Assembly (NCBI GenBank): GCA_001600695.1
Contig: BCKQ01000011.1
Span: forward strand, 224,512 to 288,511
Length of the DNA stretch: 64,000 nt
Reading direction: 5' to 3'
Source of the DNA: Ascoidea asiatica
Taxonomy: Eukaryota > Ascomycota > Saccharomycetes > Ascoideales > Ascoideaceae
A model generated the notes under the pieces. The model was not told where the DNA came from, made no database searches, and saw nothing but the letters and a program-made list of their open reading frames with translations. Below, in pieces: positions 9,169-19,747 of this stretch. The position numbers and the translations under genes were made by a program. Each line of letters starts with the position of its first letter. Position 1 is the stretch's first letter.

Positions 9169-11418
9169 ATGGATTTGGATGATTTTGAAGATGAAAATTT
9201 TGATGAAGATGAAGAATTAGAAGAAGAAATTGAAGATGCTGGGATTACTCGAAATAATATTGAAGAAAATCAATTGGAAGAACAAGTTGCAGAGGATGAA
9301 GATGTTGGAGGAATTNATGAAGATGACGATGACGATGACATCAATGAAGGAGATGATGATGATGAAGATGATGATTTAGGAGAAGAAGAAGAGAATGAAA
9401 ATATTGAAAATAAAGTTGTATTATCTAAAAAAGATGGAATTGATATTGAAGCCNCTACAAAAACTACAAATGGTTTTATTTCTAATAAATTAAAAGATGA
9501 AAAAATAAAGGAGAATAATAGTAATAATATCATTATAAAGAAAGAGGAAAAAGTAGATACCAATGGAATGTTAGATCTGATGAATAAGAATGAAGAAAAA
9601 GTAGTAGAAAAAAAAGAAGAAGGAAAAGAAAATGAAAATGAAAATGAAAAAGCTAAAGATAAAAACAAAATAGATGAAGATGANGATTATGATTTTGATG
9701 ANGAAGAATTAAAAGTTNAAGTAAAAGTAGAAGAAAAAGAAGATAGTAAAGAAAATAAAAAAGAAACTAAAGATAAGATTGAAATTGAAATTGATACAAC
9801 AACAAAAATTGATAATTTTAATAAAATTAATGAAAATTCATTAGAGAATTTAATTTTAAAAGCCAAAAATGCTAAATCATTTGATATTTTACCAACAGTT
9901 GCAATACCATATGCATCACAAGTTCATTGTATGGCATTAAGTAAAGGTATGAAATATTTATTTACAGGAGGAGATGATGGATTTATTAGAAAATATGATT
10001 TTATGGGATCAATTGAAGGTAAATCAGTTTTAACAGTAGCTCAAAGACATTCAATGGTTGATTCAATTACCAAAGCAGGAATTTTAATGAGTTATTGGGA
10101 AAATGAACAACCTATAAAAAAATCGGAATTAAAAATATTTAATAAAAATAATTCAAATTTAAATGGTAATGGTAATAATACAAATTTAAAAAATGTTGAA
10201 ATTTATGAACCAAAATTATCACCAGTTTATTCATTAGAAGTTGAAAAAAATTCATTATGGTTATTATCAGGATTAAAATCAGGTGGAATTACATTACAAT
10301 CTTTAAGACATAAAGAAGGATTAATTCAATCATATTTAAATGGACATAAAGATACAGTATCTAAATTATTATTAAATAATTCAAATGATAAAGTTTTATC
10401 AGGATCATGGGATAGAAAAATTTTAGAATGGGATTTAAATACAGGAAAAATAATTAATGAATTTTTAGGTAGTAGTGGACAAATAACAAATTTACAATGG
10501 AGACCAGAAACTGGATTAGATATTGATTTTAAAATTTATGATGATTATATTGGAGATATTTCAGATAAAGATGATGATTTAGATTCATTATTTGGAGATT
10601 CTGAAGATGATGAGAATCAAGATGAAGAAATGATAGATATAAGTAATAATAATAATAATAATAATATTAATAATAATAGTAATGAAGAAAGTATAAAAGT
10701 TAAAAAAGAAGAAAAGGAAGAAAAGGAAGAAAAGGAAGAAAAGGAAGAAAAGGAAGAAAAAGAAGATAAAAAGAAGATAAATGATAGTAATGGTAATGGT
10801 GTTAATAGTATATCAGGAGTTAATAATAATATATTTTCATCATCATCAATTGATGGTATAGTTGATATTTGGGATAAAAGATTATCAAAAGATTCATCAA
10901 ATGTGATACATTTTAAAGTACCAAATGGTACACCACCATGGTGTATGTCAACAACATTTTCAATATCAGGAGATTCAATATTTATAGGTAGAAGAAATTT
11001 TTTAATTGAAGAATTTGAAATTCGAATGCCATATATTAATTATCTTAATAAAGAGCCAAGAATTTGTAAAAAATTAANTTTTCCAAGTTTATCAGGACCT
11101 GTATCAGTTGTTAAAACTATGCCAAATTCAAGACATTTATTATGTGGATCTCATGATAATATTAGATTATATGATTTAAATCTTTATAAAGATTCAAGTA
11201 ATTTAAATAATTCATTAAGTAATTCAAATAATAATTCTAATAATAATTTAAATTCAGTTGGAGTACCATATTTAATTATACCTGGACATCATGGTGGATT
11301 ACTTAGTGATATATATACAGATGAAACTTCAAGATTTATGATAAGTACAAGTGGTGATAGAGGTTGGCATGGTGTAAGTACAGAAACTGTATTAATTTAT
11401 GAAATTAAATATGAATAA
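9169..11418 (+). CDS. SPT8: Spt8, SAGA complex WD-repeat subunit
   Basis: This 749-residue protein matches Spt8, the SAGA subunit that contacts TBP and regulates its loading at promoters. Residues 1-230 are highly acidic (runs of Asp/Glu), as in Spt8. The WD40 propeller begins with the conserved LPTVAIPYASQVHCMALSKG and GGDDGFIRKYDFMGS segments near residue 245. Further blades include LNGHKDTVSKLLLNN with GSWDRKILEWDLNTG, and SSSIDGIVDIWDKRLSKDSSN. The C-terminus ends with the blade ISTSGDRGWHGVSTETVLIYEI. An acidic/Asn insert with a perfect EEK-type tandem (about 10707-10760) interrupts the propeller. Six ambiguous bases fall in this gene (9316, 9454, 9684, 9702, 9718, 11078), the densest cluster in the window, mostly in the acidic arm. 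Confidence 0.93.
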   Translation: MDLDDFEDENFDEDEELEEEIEDAGITRNNIEENQLEEQVAEDEDVGGIXEDDDDDDINEGDDDDEDDDLGEEEENENIENKVVLSKKDGIDIEAXTKTTNGFISNKLKDEKIKENNSNNIIIKKEEKVDTNGMLDLMNKNEEKVVEKKEEGKENENENEKAKDKNKIDEDXDYDFDXEELKVXVKVEEKEDSKENKKETKDKIEIEIDTTTKIDNFNKINENSLENLILKAKNAKSFDILPTVAIPYASQVHCMALSKGMKYLFTGGDDGFIRKYDFMGSIEGKSVLTVAQRHSMVDSITKAGILMSYWENEQPIKKSELKIFNKNNSNLNGNGNNTNLKNVEIYEPKLSPVYSLEVEKNSLWLLSGLKSGGITLQSLRHKEGLIQSYLNGHKDTVSKLLLNNSNDKVLSGSWDRKILEWDLNTGKIINEFLGSSGQITNLQWRPETGLDIDFKIYDDYIGDISDKDDDLDSLFGDSEDDENQDEEMIDISNNNNNNNINNNSNEESIKVKKEEKEEKEEKEEKEEKEEKEDKKKINDSNGNGVNSISGVNNNIFSSSSIDGIVDIWDKRLSKDSSNVIHFKVPNGTPPWCMSTTFSISGDSIFIGRRNFLIEEFEIRMPYINYLNKEPRICKKLXFPSLSGPVSVVKTMPNSRHLLCGSHDNIRLYDLNLYKDSSNLNNSLSNSNNNSNNNLNSVGVPYLIIPGHHGGLLSDIYTDETSRFMISTSGDRGWHGVSTETVLIYEIKYE

Positions 11419-12292
11419 GTTTTAGATTAAATTACTTATCAAGTAATTCATTTAATGGATAATTAAAAAGACTAAAGTTTTTTCAAGCATTGATGCTTAA
11501 GTTTGATATTTTAAAGAATAGAAATACTGTATAATGATAAATCATCACTCTGATTAACTTTAGAGAAGACAATAATTCACTTGAATCGAGTATGATTGAA
11601 TCGAGTATGATTGAATGGAGTATTTAATCAAGTATGATTGAATCAGTGTTAGAAAGAGTATAAACAAACGATAACCAGCCAGCCAGTCCTCTGAATTCAT
11701 TCTCAAGTTAGTTACTTTGGCTCTTATCAGTTGTTGAAGTTCACAATGATTGATATAATAATGATAACTGAAACTGCAATAGTCAATAATAGTCAATAGT
11801 CAATAATAGTTAATAATAAAATACTTTGTTTATTTCTCTGTTTCTTTGTGCCTTGAATAAAGGTAAATTTGTAAGAATGAATTTGTTGAGGCTGGCATAA
11901 ACAGGAATTTATTTAGTGAAGCGCCACGTGACCTTCGGCGTCTAAGACTTTTGTCATCGTGAAGAGCAAAAACAACAACAAACGAAGAAAACACTCGAAA
12001 TATTAAAATAAATAAATAAAGGAACAAAAAGAAGAAGAAGAAGAAGAAGAAGTTGGATCAAATAAATAAATAAAGAAGTATATAAGTATAATAAATATAA
12101 TAGATATAATAGATATAATAGATTCAATAAATAGATAAAGAAGTAAAGAAGTAGTGCAGAACTTAACTCTGGTTTTCTTTAGTTCTGTTTATTATTCACA
12201 TCACACTCAGTCAATATTACGTACTTATGATTCAAACCAGCTTAAAACAGAAATATAATTAATAAATAATTAAGTAAATAAATATATAAAGA
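11419..12292. promoter_or_regulatory. SPT8-ULP1 intergenic region
   Basis: This 874-base interval contains the ULP1 promoter. It holds a 15-bp minisatellite (listed separately), repeated AATAGTCA units near 11780-11815, a GC-richer core around CACGTGAC at 11925-11932, an AAG/GAA trinucleotide run at 12027-12052, and ATA-rich repeats up to the start codon. Open frames here are short and of chance type. Confidence 0.5.
11580..11650. repeat. 15-bp minisatellite
   Basis: The unit TTGAATCGAGTATGA is present in two perfect copies, followed by two or three degenerate copies ending near 11650. It lies about 160 bases downstream of the SPT8 stop. Nothing shows a function. Confidence 0.75.
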
Positions 12293-12939
12293 ATGCTTTC
12301 TGCAATTAATGTATCTTATCTTCAACTTCAAGATGATAATGATTCAAATAATAATAATTCAAATAACTTATTAAATAAAAGAAAAAGAAGAAATTCATCA
12401 TTATCAAATTCAAATTCAAATATAAATATAAATCATTTAAATTATAATAATTTTCATAAATTTAAAAACAAGAATAATAAAAATAACAATAACAATAATA
12501 ACAATAATAACAATAATTTATTTAAATCTTTAAATTCAAATACATTAGTTAATTCATCAAATTTAATGGATTATTCTACAATATTTTCACCAAATTTAAA
12601 TTTAAATACAATTTTATTACCAAATAAAATTTCAATTCCAATTAATAATAAATTTATTAATACTTATAATAATAATAATAATAATAATAATAAAAGAAAT
12701 AATATAAGAAATAATATAAGAAATAATTATAATAAAAGGAATTATAATGGTAATCGAATCAATAATAATATAAATAACAAAACTAAAGTAAATAATAATA
12801 AAATAGAAAATAAAGAGAATAATTCAAGTTTATCAAATTCATTAAGTAAATTTTATTATGAAACTGTTAAAAAAGTATCTGATTCAATAAATATTAATAA
12901 TATATTTAAAAATTATATTTCAAATAAATCTTTATCTTC

Positions 12940-12970
<31 letters not shown>

Positions 12971-14824
12971 AATCAATCAAATAATAACAATAATAACAAT
13001 AATAACAATAATAACAATAATAATATTGAGATTATTGATTTAGATAAAGAAATTGAAAATCAAAGACCGAAAAAAAGAATAAAATTAAATTCATTAACTT
13101 CTTCAAATACGTTAAGTAATGAAAGTTTAATAAAGAATAAAAAACATAAAAATCAAAGTAAAAGTAAATCAAAGATTAAGAATATGAATATGAATATGAA
13201 TACTTCAAAACAGAAAGAAATAAATGAAGATTTCAAACCTTTAAAATTCATTAATAACTCGAATGATGATTACAATGATAATAATAATAATAATAAAAAA
13301 AGAGGAAGTAAGAAATTATATTTCAATTTTTTAAATGAAAATTCTAATGATATTATAGATAATTATTCAGATGAAGAAGAAATTGATGAAATTGAAATTT
13401 TTAAAGAAAATGCAAAAAAATCATTAATGTTAAATAATTTAGATATTAGTAAGATTTTTACAAAACCTATAAAATCTACAAAATCAAAATCAAAATCAAG
13501 TTTAAGTTCAAGTTCAAATAATATAAGACAATATGGAACATATTTTAAAAAAAATAAAAGAATAAGAAATTTTAATGATAATTCAATTTCTAGATCAAAT
13601 TCTCAATTATCTCAATTATCTCAATTATCTCAATTATCTCAATTATCTAATAATAATAATAGTAGGAATATAAGTAGGAATAAATTAAATGGTAGTGAAG
13701 GAATTTTAAATTTTTTTAATAATTTAACATCAGATAATATTTTTAATGAAAATTTAAATAAAATTGAAAAATTTAATAAATTAGATAATAATAAAGATGA
13801 TTTAATAAAATTAATGAATTTAAATTTATCATTTTCAAATAATAATAATTATTCAAAAGATAAATTAATAAAGAATGAAAATGAAAATGAAAATGAAAAT
13901 GAAAATGAAAATGAAGAGGATAGTAAAGTAGTTGATAATAAATATTATGGATCAAAATTTATAAATAATAAAGAAGATAGAGCTATAGAATATTTAAGTA
14001 ATAAATTAGAAGCAATAAATATTTTAAAATATGAAAAATTGAATAAAGAAAAAAAAATTTTAATTAATAAAATACGTAAAGAAAGATTAAATATTGAAGA
14101 AGAAAAAGAAAAAGAAAAAGAAAATAAAAAAAATTTAATAAAAGAATTAAATAAAGAAGAATTATTTAAAATTCATTATATTTGGAAAATTAATGAAAAT
14201 AAAAAAATTATAAGTTTATATAATATTGATATAAAAGTTAATGATTTAAAAACTTTAAGAGATGGTAGATGGCTTAATGATAATATTATTGATTGTTATA
14301 ATTCAATGATTATTAATAGAAATAATAATAATAAAAATTTACCAAGAATTTTTATTTTTACAACACATTTTTATACAACATTAATAAAAAATGGATATAA
14401 TGGAGTTAAAAAATGGGGTAAAAGAAAAAAAATAGATGTAACAAATTTAGATTATATTTTTATACCAATAAATTTATTACAATCACATTGGGTTTTAGGT
14501 ATAATTAATAATAAATTTAAAAAATTTGAATATTTAGATTCTTTTAATGGTAAATCAAATAAAATTTTATATAATTTAAAAAATTATATGATTGAAGAAA
14601 GTAAAAAAAATTATCCAAATAAAATTTTTAATTATAATAATTATGAAATGATTGAAAGGAAAAATATACCACAACAAAAAAATGGAGCAGATTGTGGAGT
14701 TTTTACATGTACAAATATTGAATATTTATCAAGAGAAGAAAATTTAAATTTCAATCAAAATGATATGAAAAATATAAGAAGAAGAATGGCATATTCTTTA
14801 ATTACTGGAGATTTATATTCATAA
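12293..14824 (+). CDS. ULP1: Ulp1-type SUMO protease
   Basis: This 843-residue cysteine protease matures SUMO and removes it from substrates; in yeast Ulp1 acts at nuclear pores. The C48 catalytic domain forms the last 200 residues: the LRDGRWLNDNIIDCYNSMI substrate segment, catalytic His732 in QSHWVLG, Asp749 in YLDSFNG, and the oxyanion Gln plus Cys801 in QQKNGADCGVFTC. The complete His-Asp-Cys triad predicts activity. The first 600 residues are mostly low-complexity: several poly-Asn runs, Ser/Asn blocks, a tandem of QLS (about 13607-13650) and a tandem of EN (about 13875-13915). Such an arm would carry the pore- and septin-targeting regions in Ulp1. The catalytic domain at the extreme C-terminus favours Ulp1; Ulp2 has a long tail after it. 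The arm is longer than in S. cerevisiae Ulp1, which has 621 residues. Confidence 0.9.
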
Positions 14825-15001
14825 ATTTTTAAAGAATAATAATCATAATAATAATAATAATAATAATAATAATTGTATTTTAGATTTTTTTATAAATTAT
14901 ATAAATTAAAGTATATATAATTCTTGATTTTTTTGAAAAATTTTAATGAAATAATGAAATTTATCCTTCTTCAGTTATTATTCTTGATATACTTGTAATA
15001 G

Positions 15002-15056
15002 TATTATATTATATTATATTATATTATATTATATTATATTATATTATATTATATAT
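15002..15056. repeat. ATTAT pentamer microsatellite
   Basis: About ten perfect copies of the pentamer ATTAT lie about 180 bases past the ULP1 stop. It is likely length-variable between strains. Confidence 0.9.
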
Positions 15057-15550
15057 TCATATTAGGGACGTAATTGATCCTAATAATCTAATAATCATGC
15101 AATAGGACAACAAGACAGTCGCTTACAGATATATGCATCAGTATTTTATTTTATTTTATTTTAAATCACAAGCCACAAGCCACAGGCCACAAGTCACGTG
15201 GCACTCCCGGAGAAGGGGTCATTTTCTTGAATTGGACCCGTGGCAGTGGATAGAAAGAAAGAAATCAAGTATCCTTTCCCCGGAGATATTGCAGCACGTG
15301 AGCAAAGCCGAGTAGGCTCCAGCTGCTTCTCTAATAGTACTGTTACTACTGTATTGCCACTGTATTGTATTGTATTGTATTGCTACTTCTTTTTATCTCA
15401 CTGCTTGGTCTTTTCTTCAGCAGCGGAGATTCCTTCTGAATCTGAGCTCTGTTTCCAGCCAATCATCAATGACTTCAGCGGCAATGGCCTCGACAATGAA
15501 AATATTCATTCCAATGTATTAAAAACAAGTTAAAAAAAGGTAATAAAATA

Positions 15551-15583
15551 AACATTAAATGAACATTAAATGAACATTAAATG
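15551..15583. repeat. 11-bp tandem repeat, three copies
   Basis: AACATTAAATG occurs three times head to tail without mismatch. Confidence 0.85.
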
Positions 15584-15610
15584 AAATAAAGGATTAAATA
15601 TAATGATAAT

Positions 15611-15658
15611 GATAATCATAATCATAATCATAATCATAATCATAATCATAATCATAAT
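15611..15658. repeat. ATAATC hexamer microsatellite
   Basis: About eight perfect copies of the hexamer lie in the upstream region of the IDH1-like gene. Confidence 0.85.
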
Positions 15659-15850
15659 AATTCAATCATTCAATCAATGATTAAGTAAATGTAAATATAA
15701 ATAAATAAATAAATAAAGATTAAAATATAAATATAAACAGAAAGTAATGTAATCACCCACATAAATTTCATTTTTTTAAAATATTTAAATATCTTATCCG
15801 ATTAAATAAAAAAAAAAAGATAAAAGTAAATTAATAAATTAAAATTATAA

Positions 15851-15890
15851 TAAACATTAATAAACATTAATAAACATTAATAAAGATTAA
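15851..15890. repeat. 10-bp tandem repeat, four copies
   Basis: TAAACATTAA occurs three times perfectly and a fourth time with one change (TAAAGATTAA). Confidence 0.85.
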
Positions 15891-16107
15891 TAAAAAACCC
15901 TGAACAATTCTCATTCACATTCACATTCATATTCATATTAATCTAATTACTTTAAATACTTTAATTATTCTCATTTTATAAAATTATAAATTTATTATAT
16001 TCTAATATTCTAATATTCTAATATTCTAATAATTTAATAATCTAATAATCTAATTATCTAATTATCTAATATTCTATAATATTATATCAAATATATAATA
16101 ATTCATT

Positions 16108-17262
16108 ATGTCATATTTTGATATTGTACCTGATTCTCAATTACCAAAAAAATATGGTGGTAGATATACTGTAACTTTAATTCAAGGTGATAGAATTGGT
16201 AAAGCAATAACTGATTCTGTAATAAAAATTTTTAAATCTGAAAATGTTCCAATAGATTGGGAAAATCCATTATTAAATACAAATACAAATACAAATACAA
16301 ATATAACTAATGATTCTAATGAATTAAATTCACTTTCTAAAAGACAAAATATTTTAAAATTAATTGAATCTATAAAAAGAAATAAAATTGCTTTAAAAGG
16401 TGTTTGGCAAGGTAATTCTCATGCTTCAACTATAGAATCAATTCAATCNGATTCTCATGCTGCTTTTGTAAGTTTAAGAAAAAATTTAGATATTTATTCT
16501 TCTGTAACTTATATAAAATCTTTACCTGGTGTTAATACAAGAATGTCAAATATTAATTTAGTTATAATTAGAGAAAATACAGAAGCTGAATATTCTGGTT
16601 TAGAACATCAATCTGTACCTGGTGTTATAGAAAGTTTAAAAATAGTAACAAAAAAAAAATCAGAAAGAATTGGAAATTTTGCTTTAGAATTTGCTTTAAA
16701 AAATAATAGAAAAAAAATTACAATTATTCATAAAGCAAATATTATGAAATTAGCTGATGGTTTATTTAGAAATACTGTAAAAGATACAATTCAATCACAA
16801 TCTTTAAATTCAAATTTAATTATTAATGATATGATTGTTGATAATACTTCTATGCAAATTGTTTCAAAACCAAATCAATTTGATATTTTAGTAACTCCAA
16901 ATTTATATGGTTCAATATTATCATCAATTGGTACTGGTTTAGTTGGTGGTCCAGGTTTTGTACCTGGTGCAAATTTTGGTAGAGAATTTGCAATTTTTGA
17001 ACCTGGTTGTAGACATTGTGGTATAAATTTAACAGAACCTGAAAAAGCAAATCCAATTGCAACTATTTTATCTTCTTGTCTTTTATTAAGACATTTAAAT
17101 TTAATTAATTTTGCTATAAGAATTGAAACTGCAATTAATCATATTTTAATTGAAGGTAAATTTAAAACTTTTGATATTGGTGGTAATACAACTTGTGATG
17201 ATTTTACAAATGCTGTTATTAATAAATTAAATTCTTTTGATTCTTTTATTAAATTGAATTAA
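16108..17262 (+). CDS. divergent Idh1-like isocitrate dehydrogenase subunit, no presequence
   Basis: The 384-residue product belongs to the isocitrate/isopropylmalate dehydrogenase family and is closest to Idh1, the regulatory subunit of mitochondrial NAD-isocitrate dehydrogenase. Idh1-type features are LPKKYGGRYTVTLIQGD near residue 12, VIRENTEAEYSGLEHQSVPG, HKANIMKLADGLFRN, VDNTSMQIVSKPNQFDILV and ANFGREFAIFEPG. Three things are odd. There is no basic mitochondrial presequence; the protein starts with acidic MSYFDIVPDS. The conserved GDGVG is GDRIG. The normally well-conserved loop after ALKG is replaced by a longer Ser/His-rich segment (about residues 95-120), and the usual ANPTA region reads KANPIATILSS. 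An Asn/Thr repeat (NTNTNTNT) is inserted near residue 55. One ambiguous base lies at 16449. It could be a fast-evolving true Idh1 or a specialised paralogue. IDH2 lies 45 kb away. Family is certain, function is not. Confidence 0.8.
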   Translation: MSYFDIVPDSQLPKKYGGRYTVTLIQGDRIGKAITDSVIKIFKSENVPIDWENPLLNTNTNTNTNITNDSNELNSLSKRQNILKLIESIKRNKIALKGVWQGNSHASTIESIQXDSHAAFVSLRKNLDIYSSVTYIKSLPGVNTRMSNINLVIIRENTEAEYSGLEHQSVPGVIESLKIVTKKKSERIGNFALEFALKNNRKKITIIHKANIMKLADGLFRNTVKDTIQSQSLNSNLIINDMIVDNTSMQIVSKPNQFDILVTPNLYGSILSSIGTGLVGGPGFVPGANFGREFAIFEPGCRHCGINLTEPEKANPIATILSSCLLLRHLNLINFAIRIETAINHILIEGKFKTFDIGGNTTCDDFTNAVINKLNSFDSFIKLN

Positions 17263-17357
17263 TACCTTCTATAAATAATTAATCAAAATAATAAATAAAA
17301 TAATAAACAAATTAATAAACTACAATTTTATTTATATATTTGATAAATTTTTTATTT

Positions 17358-17540
17358 TTCTTTTCTTTTCTTTTCTTTTCTTTTCATTTTTTTTTAACTT
17401 TTGATTTTTAAACTATAACAAATAAATGAATAATATAAAAATTAAACTAAGATAAATAAAGATATATATATATATATATATATATAATAATATATAATAA
17501 TATATAATAATATAATATAATATAATATAATATATTAAAA
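17358..17540. repeat. TTTTC and TA/ATAAT tandem repeats between convergent genes
   Basis: A TTTTC pentamer run near 17358-17385 is followed at 17461-17540 by TA dinucleotides and then TAATA/ATAAT-type repeats. This fills the short gap between the stop codons of the IDH1-like gene and TIF1. Terminator or polyadenylation signals are probably embedded here, but no single site can be pinned down. Confidence 0.7.
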
Positions 17541-18731
17541 TTATGCAAGTATAGTATCAATATCACCAGGCATTTCTTCAATTTGAGTTGAATAAAATTT
17601 CTCAATTTCTCTCATTAAACCAATATCTTCACTTGTAACAAAATTAATTGCAACACCTTTTCTACCAAAACGACCACCTCTACCAATTCTATGAATATAA
17701 TTTTCTTTATTAGTTGGTAAATCATAATTAATAACTAAAGAAACTTGTTGAACATCAATACCTCTTGCTAATAAATCAGTTGAAATTAAAATTCTTGAAG
17801 ATCCAGTTCTAAATTCTTGCATAATTGTATCTCTTTCAGTTTGTGTTAATTCAGAATGAATTGCAGATACAGTAAATTTATTTTCATGTAATTGTTGTGT
17901 TAAAAATTCAACTTTTCTTTTTGTATTACAAAAAATTACAGCTTGAGTAACAGAAATTGATTCATATAAATCACATAAACAATCAAATTTAAATGCTTCT
18001 TTTTCAACATCAACAAAAAATTGTTTAATACCTTCTAAAGTTAATTCATCTTTTTTAACTAAAATTCTAATTGGATCTCTCATAAATTTAGTTGTAACTT
18101 CTAAAACATCTTGAGGCATAGTTGCAGATAAAAGAACAACTTGAGTTGAAGTTGGTAATAATCTAAAAATATTATAAATTTGTTCTTTAAAACCAGATGA
18201 TAACATTTCATCAGCTTCATCTAAAATAAACATTTTAACAGAATCAGTTTTAAAAATTCTTCTATTAATCATATCAAAAACTCTACCTGGAGTACCAACA
18301 ACAATTTGTGCACCTTCTTTAAAAGCAGCAATATCTTCATTAACTGGAGTACCACCAATACATGAATGAACAGTAATATCTAAATGTAAACCAATTGATA
18401 AAACAACTTTTTGAATTTGTAAAGCTAATTCTCTTGTTGGAGCTAAAATTAAAGCTTGAGTTTCTTTAACTTTTTCATCAATATTTTGTAAAGCAGAAAT
18501 TGTAAAAGTTGCAGTTTTTCCTGTACCAGATTGTGCTTGAGCTAAAACATCACGACCTTCAATAACTGGTAAAATTGCTCTTTGTTGAATTGCAGATGGA
18601 GTTTCATAACCATAACCATAAATACCTCTTAAAATATCTTTTTTAAGATTTAAATCATCAAAAGAAAGAACTTGTTTATCATAATTTGATTCAATTAAAC
18701 GTTCATCAACTTCAGTAATACCATCAGCCAT
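17541..18731 (-). CDS. TIF1: eIF4A, DEAD-box translation initiation factor
   Basis: This 396-residue ATP-dependent RNA helicase is the eIF4A subunit of eIF4F, which unwinds mRNA 5' leaders. All DEAD-box motifs are present: Q motif [13 protein letters not shown] (residues 41-53), motif [11 protein letters not shown] (64-73), PTRELA (98-103), GG, TPGR (147-150), DEAD (171-174), SAT (202-204), then in lobe 2 [14 protein letters not shown] and [11 protein letters not shown]. Length and the motif context [12 protein letters not shown] at the end match yeast Tif1/Tif2 almost end to end. Only one copy is seen here; S. cerevisiae has two identical copies. The first ATG gives the family-typical [10 protein letters not shown]. 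Confidence 0.97.
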   Translation of the reverse strand: MADGITEVDERLIESNYDKQVLSFDDLNLKKDILRGIYGYGYETPSAIQQRAILPVIEGRDVLAQAQSGTGKTATFTISALQNIDEKVKETQALILAPTRELALQIQKVVLSIGLHLDITVHSCIGGTPVNEDIAAFKEGAQIVVGTPGRVFDMINRRIFKTDSVKMFILDEADEMLSSGFKEQIYNIFRLLPTSTQVVLLSATMPQDVLEVTTKFMRDPIRILVKKDELTLEGIKQFFVDVEKEAFKFDCLCDLYESISVTQAVIFCNTKRKVEFLTQQLHENKFTVSAIHSELTQTERDTIMQEFRTGSSRILISTDLLARGIDVQQVSLVINYDLPTNKENYIHRIGRGGRFGRKGVAINFVTSEDIGLMREIEKFYSTQIEEMPGDIDTILA

Positions 18732-19315
18732 GATTTGTATTATTTTTATCTTATCTTATTTTATTTTATTTTAAATATGATTTCTATAAAGAAATTATAA
18801 TTTATTTAAATGTATTAGATTTTTATATTATTATTAATATATAATATAATATAATATAATAAAGTACTTTAATATGACAAATATATACTAATTTTATATC
18901 TATCAATGTGCAAAATCAAATTTATAAACATAAACTGAAGAAATTCGCAAAATTCAAATTCTCTCAGTGAAATCGTTGAAAATTTTTCTTTGTCAAATTT
19001 TACAAAATTTTTGAAAACAAAAACCGAGACGCGGAAGTGCAGCGGAGTTACCCAATAAAAGAGGATTATGTAATCAATTAGTAATCAAACTGTTACCCTG
19101 ACCGAGTTCTAAAAAAAGGGGTAATTGAGGCGAGTGAAAAATTGATATGTGGCGAAGTAAATAATTTTCAATTTTGTTGAGGTTTACAAAAAGAAGCTTT
19201 AGAAATGAAGAAAGAAATGAAGAAGAAACTGGCGAAGGAGACAATTACTGCTGATTGAGAATGATGAACAAAGAGAGTGATGAACAAAGAGAAAGATGTA
19301 TTAGAGTATAAAGAT
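18732..19315. promoter_or_regulatory. TIF1 promoter region
   Basis: The 584 bases lie between the TIF1 start and the NAF1 stop. Two RRPE-like elements stand out: TGAAAATTTTTC at 18977-18988 and AAAATTTTTGAAAA at 19004-19017, facing each other. RRPE (core TGAAAATTTTT) marks ribosome-biogenesis and translation genes in yeasts. A GC-richer block with GACGCGGAAGTGCAGCGGAG follows at about 19027-19046. Function is inferred from motif resemblance. Confidence 0.5.
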
Positions 19316-19712
19316 TCAGCTGCCATTGCCATTCTGGTTCTGGTTTTGAAGATTGGAGGCTGCTGAGATCAACTGCTGGAGAAGTTGAAGCTGTTCAGAG
19401 CTGATATTAGCAGGATTAATTCCATTTACTCCATTTGATACATTTGAACCATTTGATGAATTCATATTCACATTCATGTTAGTATTTGGGCTTATATTGG
19501 AATTCATATTGGAATTCATATTGGAATTCATATTGGAATTTGGATTATTGAAATTATTGAAGTTATTGGAATTATTAAAGTTATTGGAGTTATTGAAATT
19601 ATTATAATTTTCATTACCTTCATTATAATTACTATTTGAATTATTAAAATTTCTATTCATATTCATACTATTTATATTCATATTACTATTCACTTTCATA
19701 TTGTTATTATTA

Positions 19713-19747
<35 letters not shown>

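Larger units (their letters stand above)
14825..16107. promoter_or_regulatory. repeat-laden ULP1 to IDH1-like intergenic region
   Basis: No gene is visible in these 1.28 kb. The middle (15165-15480) is a GC-richer island with two CACGTG boxes 100 bases apart (15195-15200 and 15295-15300) and several CCGG or CCCGG elements, probably the upstream activating region. On both sides lie short tandem repeats: AAT units at 14838-14872, ATTAT pentamers at 15002-15056, TTTTA units near 15143-15163, an 11-mer at 15551-15583, ATAATC hexamers at 15611-15658, a 10-mer at 15851-15890, and TCTAATAT-type units at about 15996-16080. Open frames at 15133-15533 cross this island and look non-coding. Confidence 0.5.
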
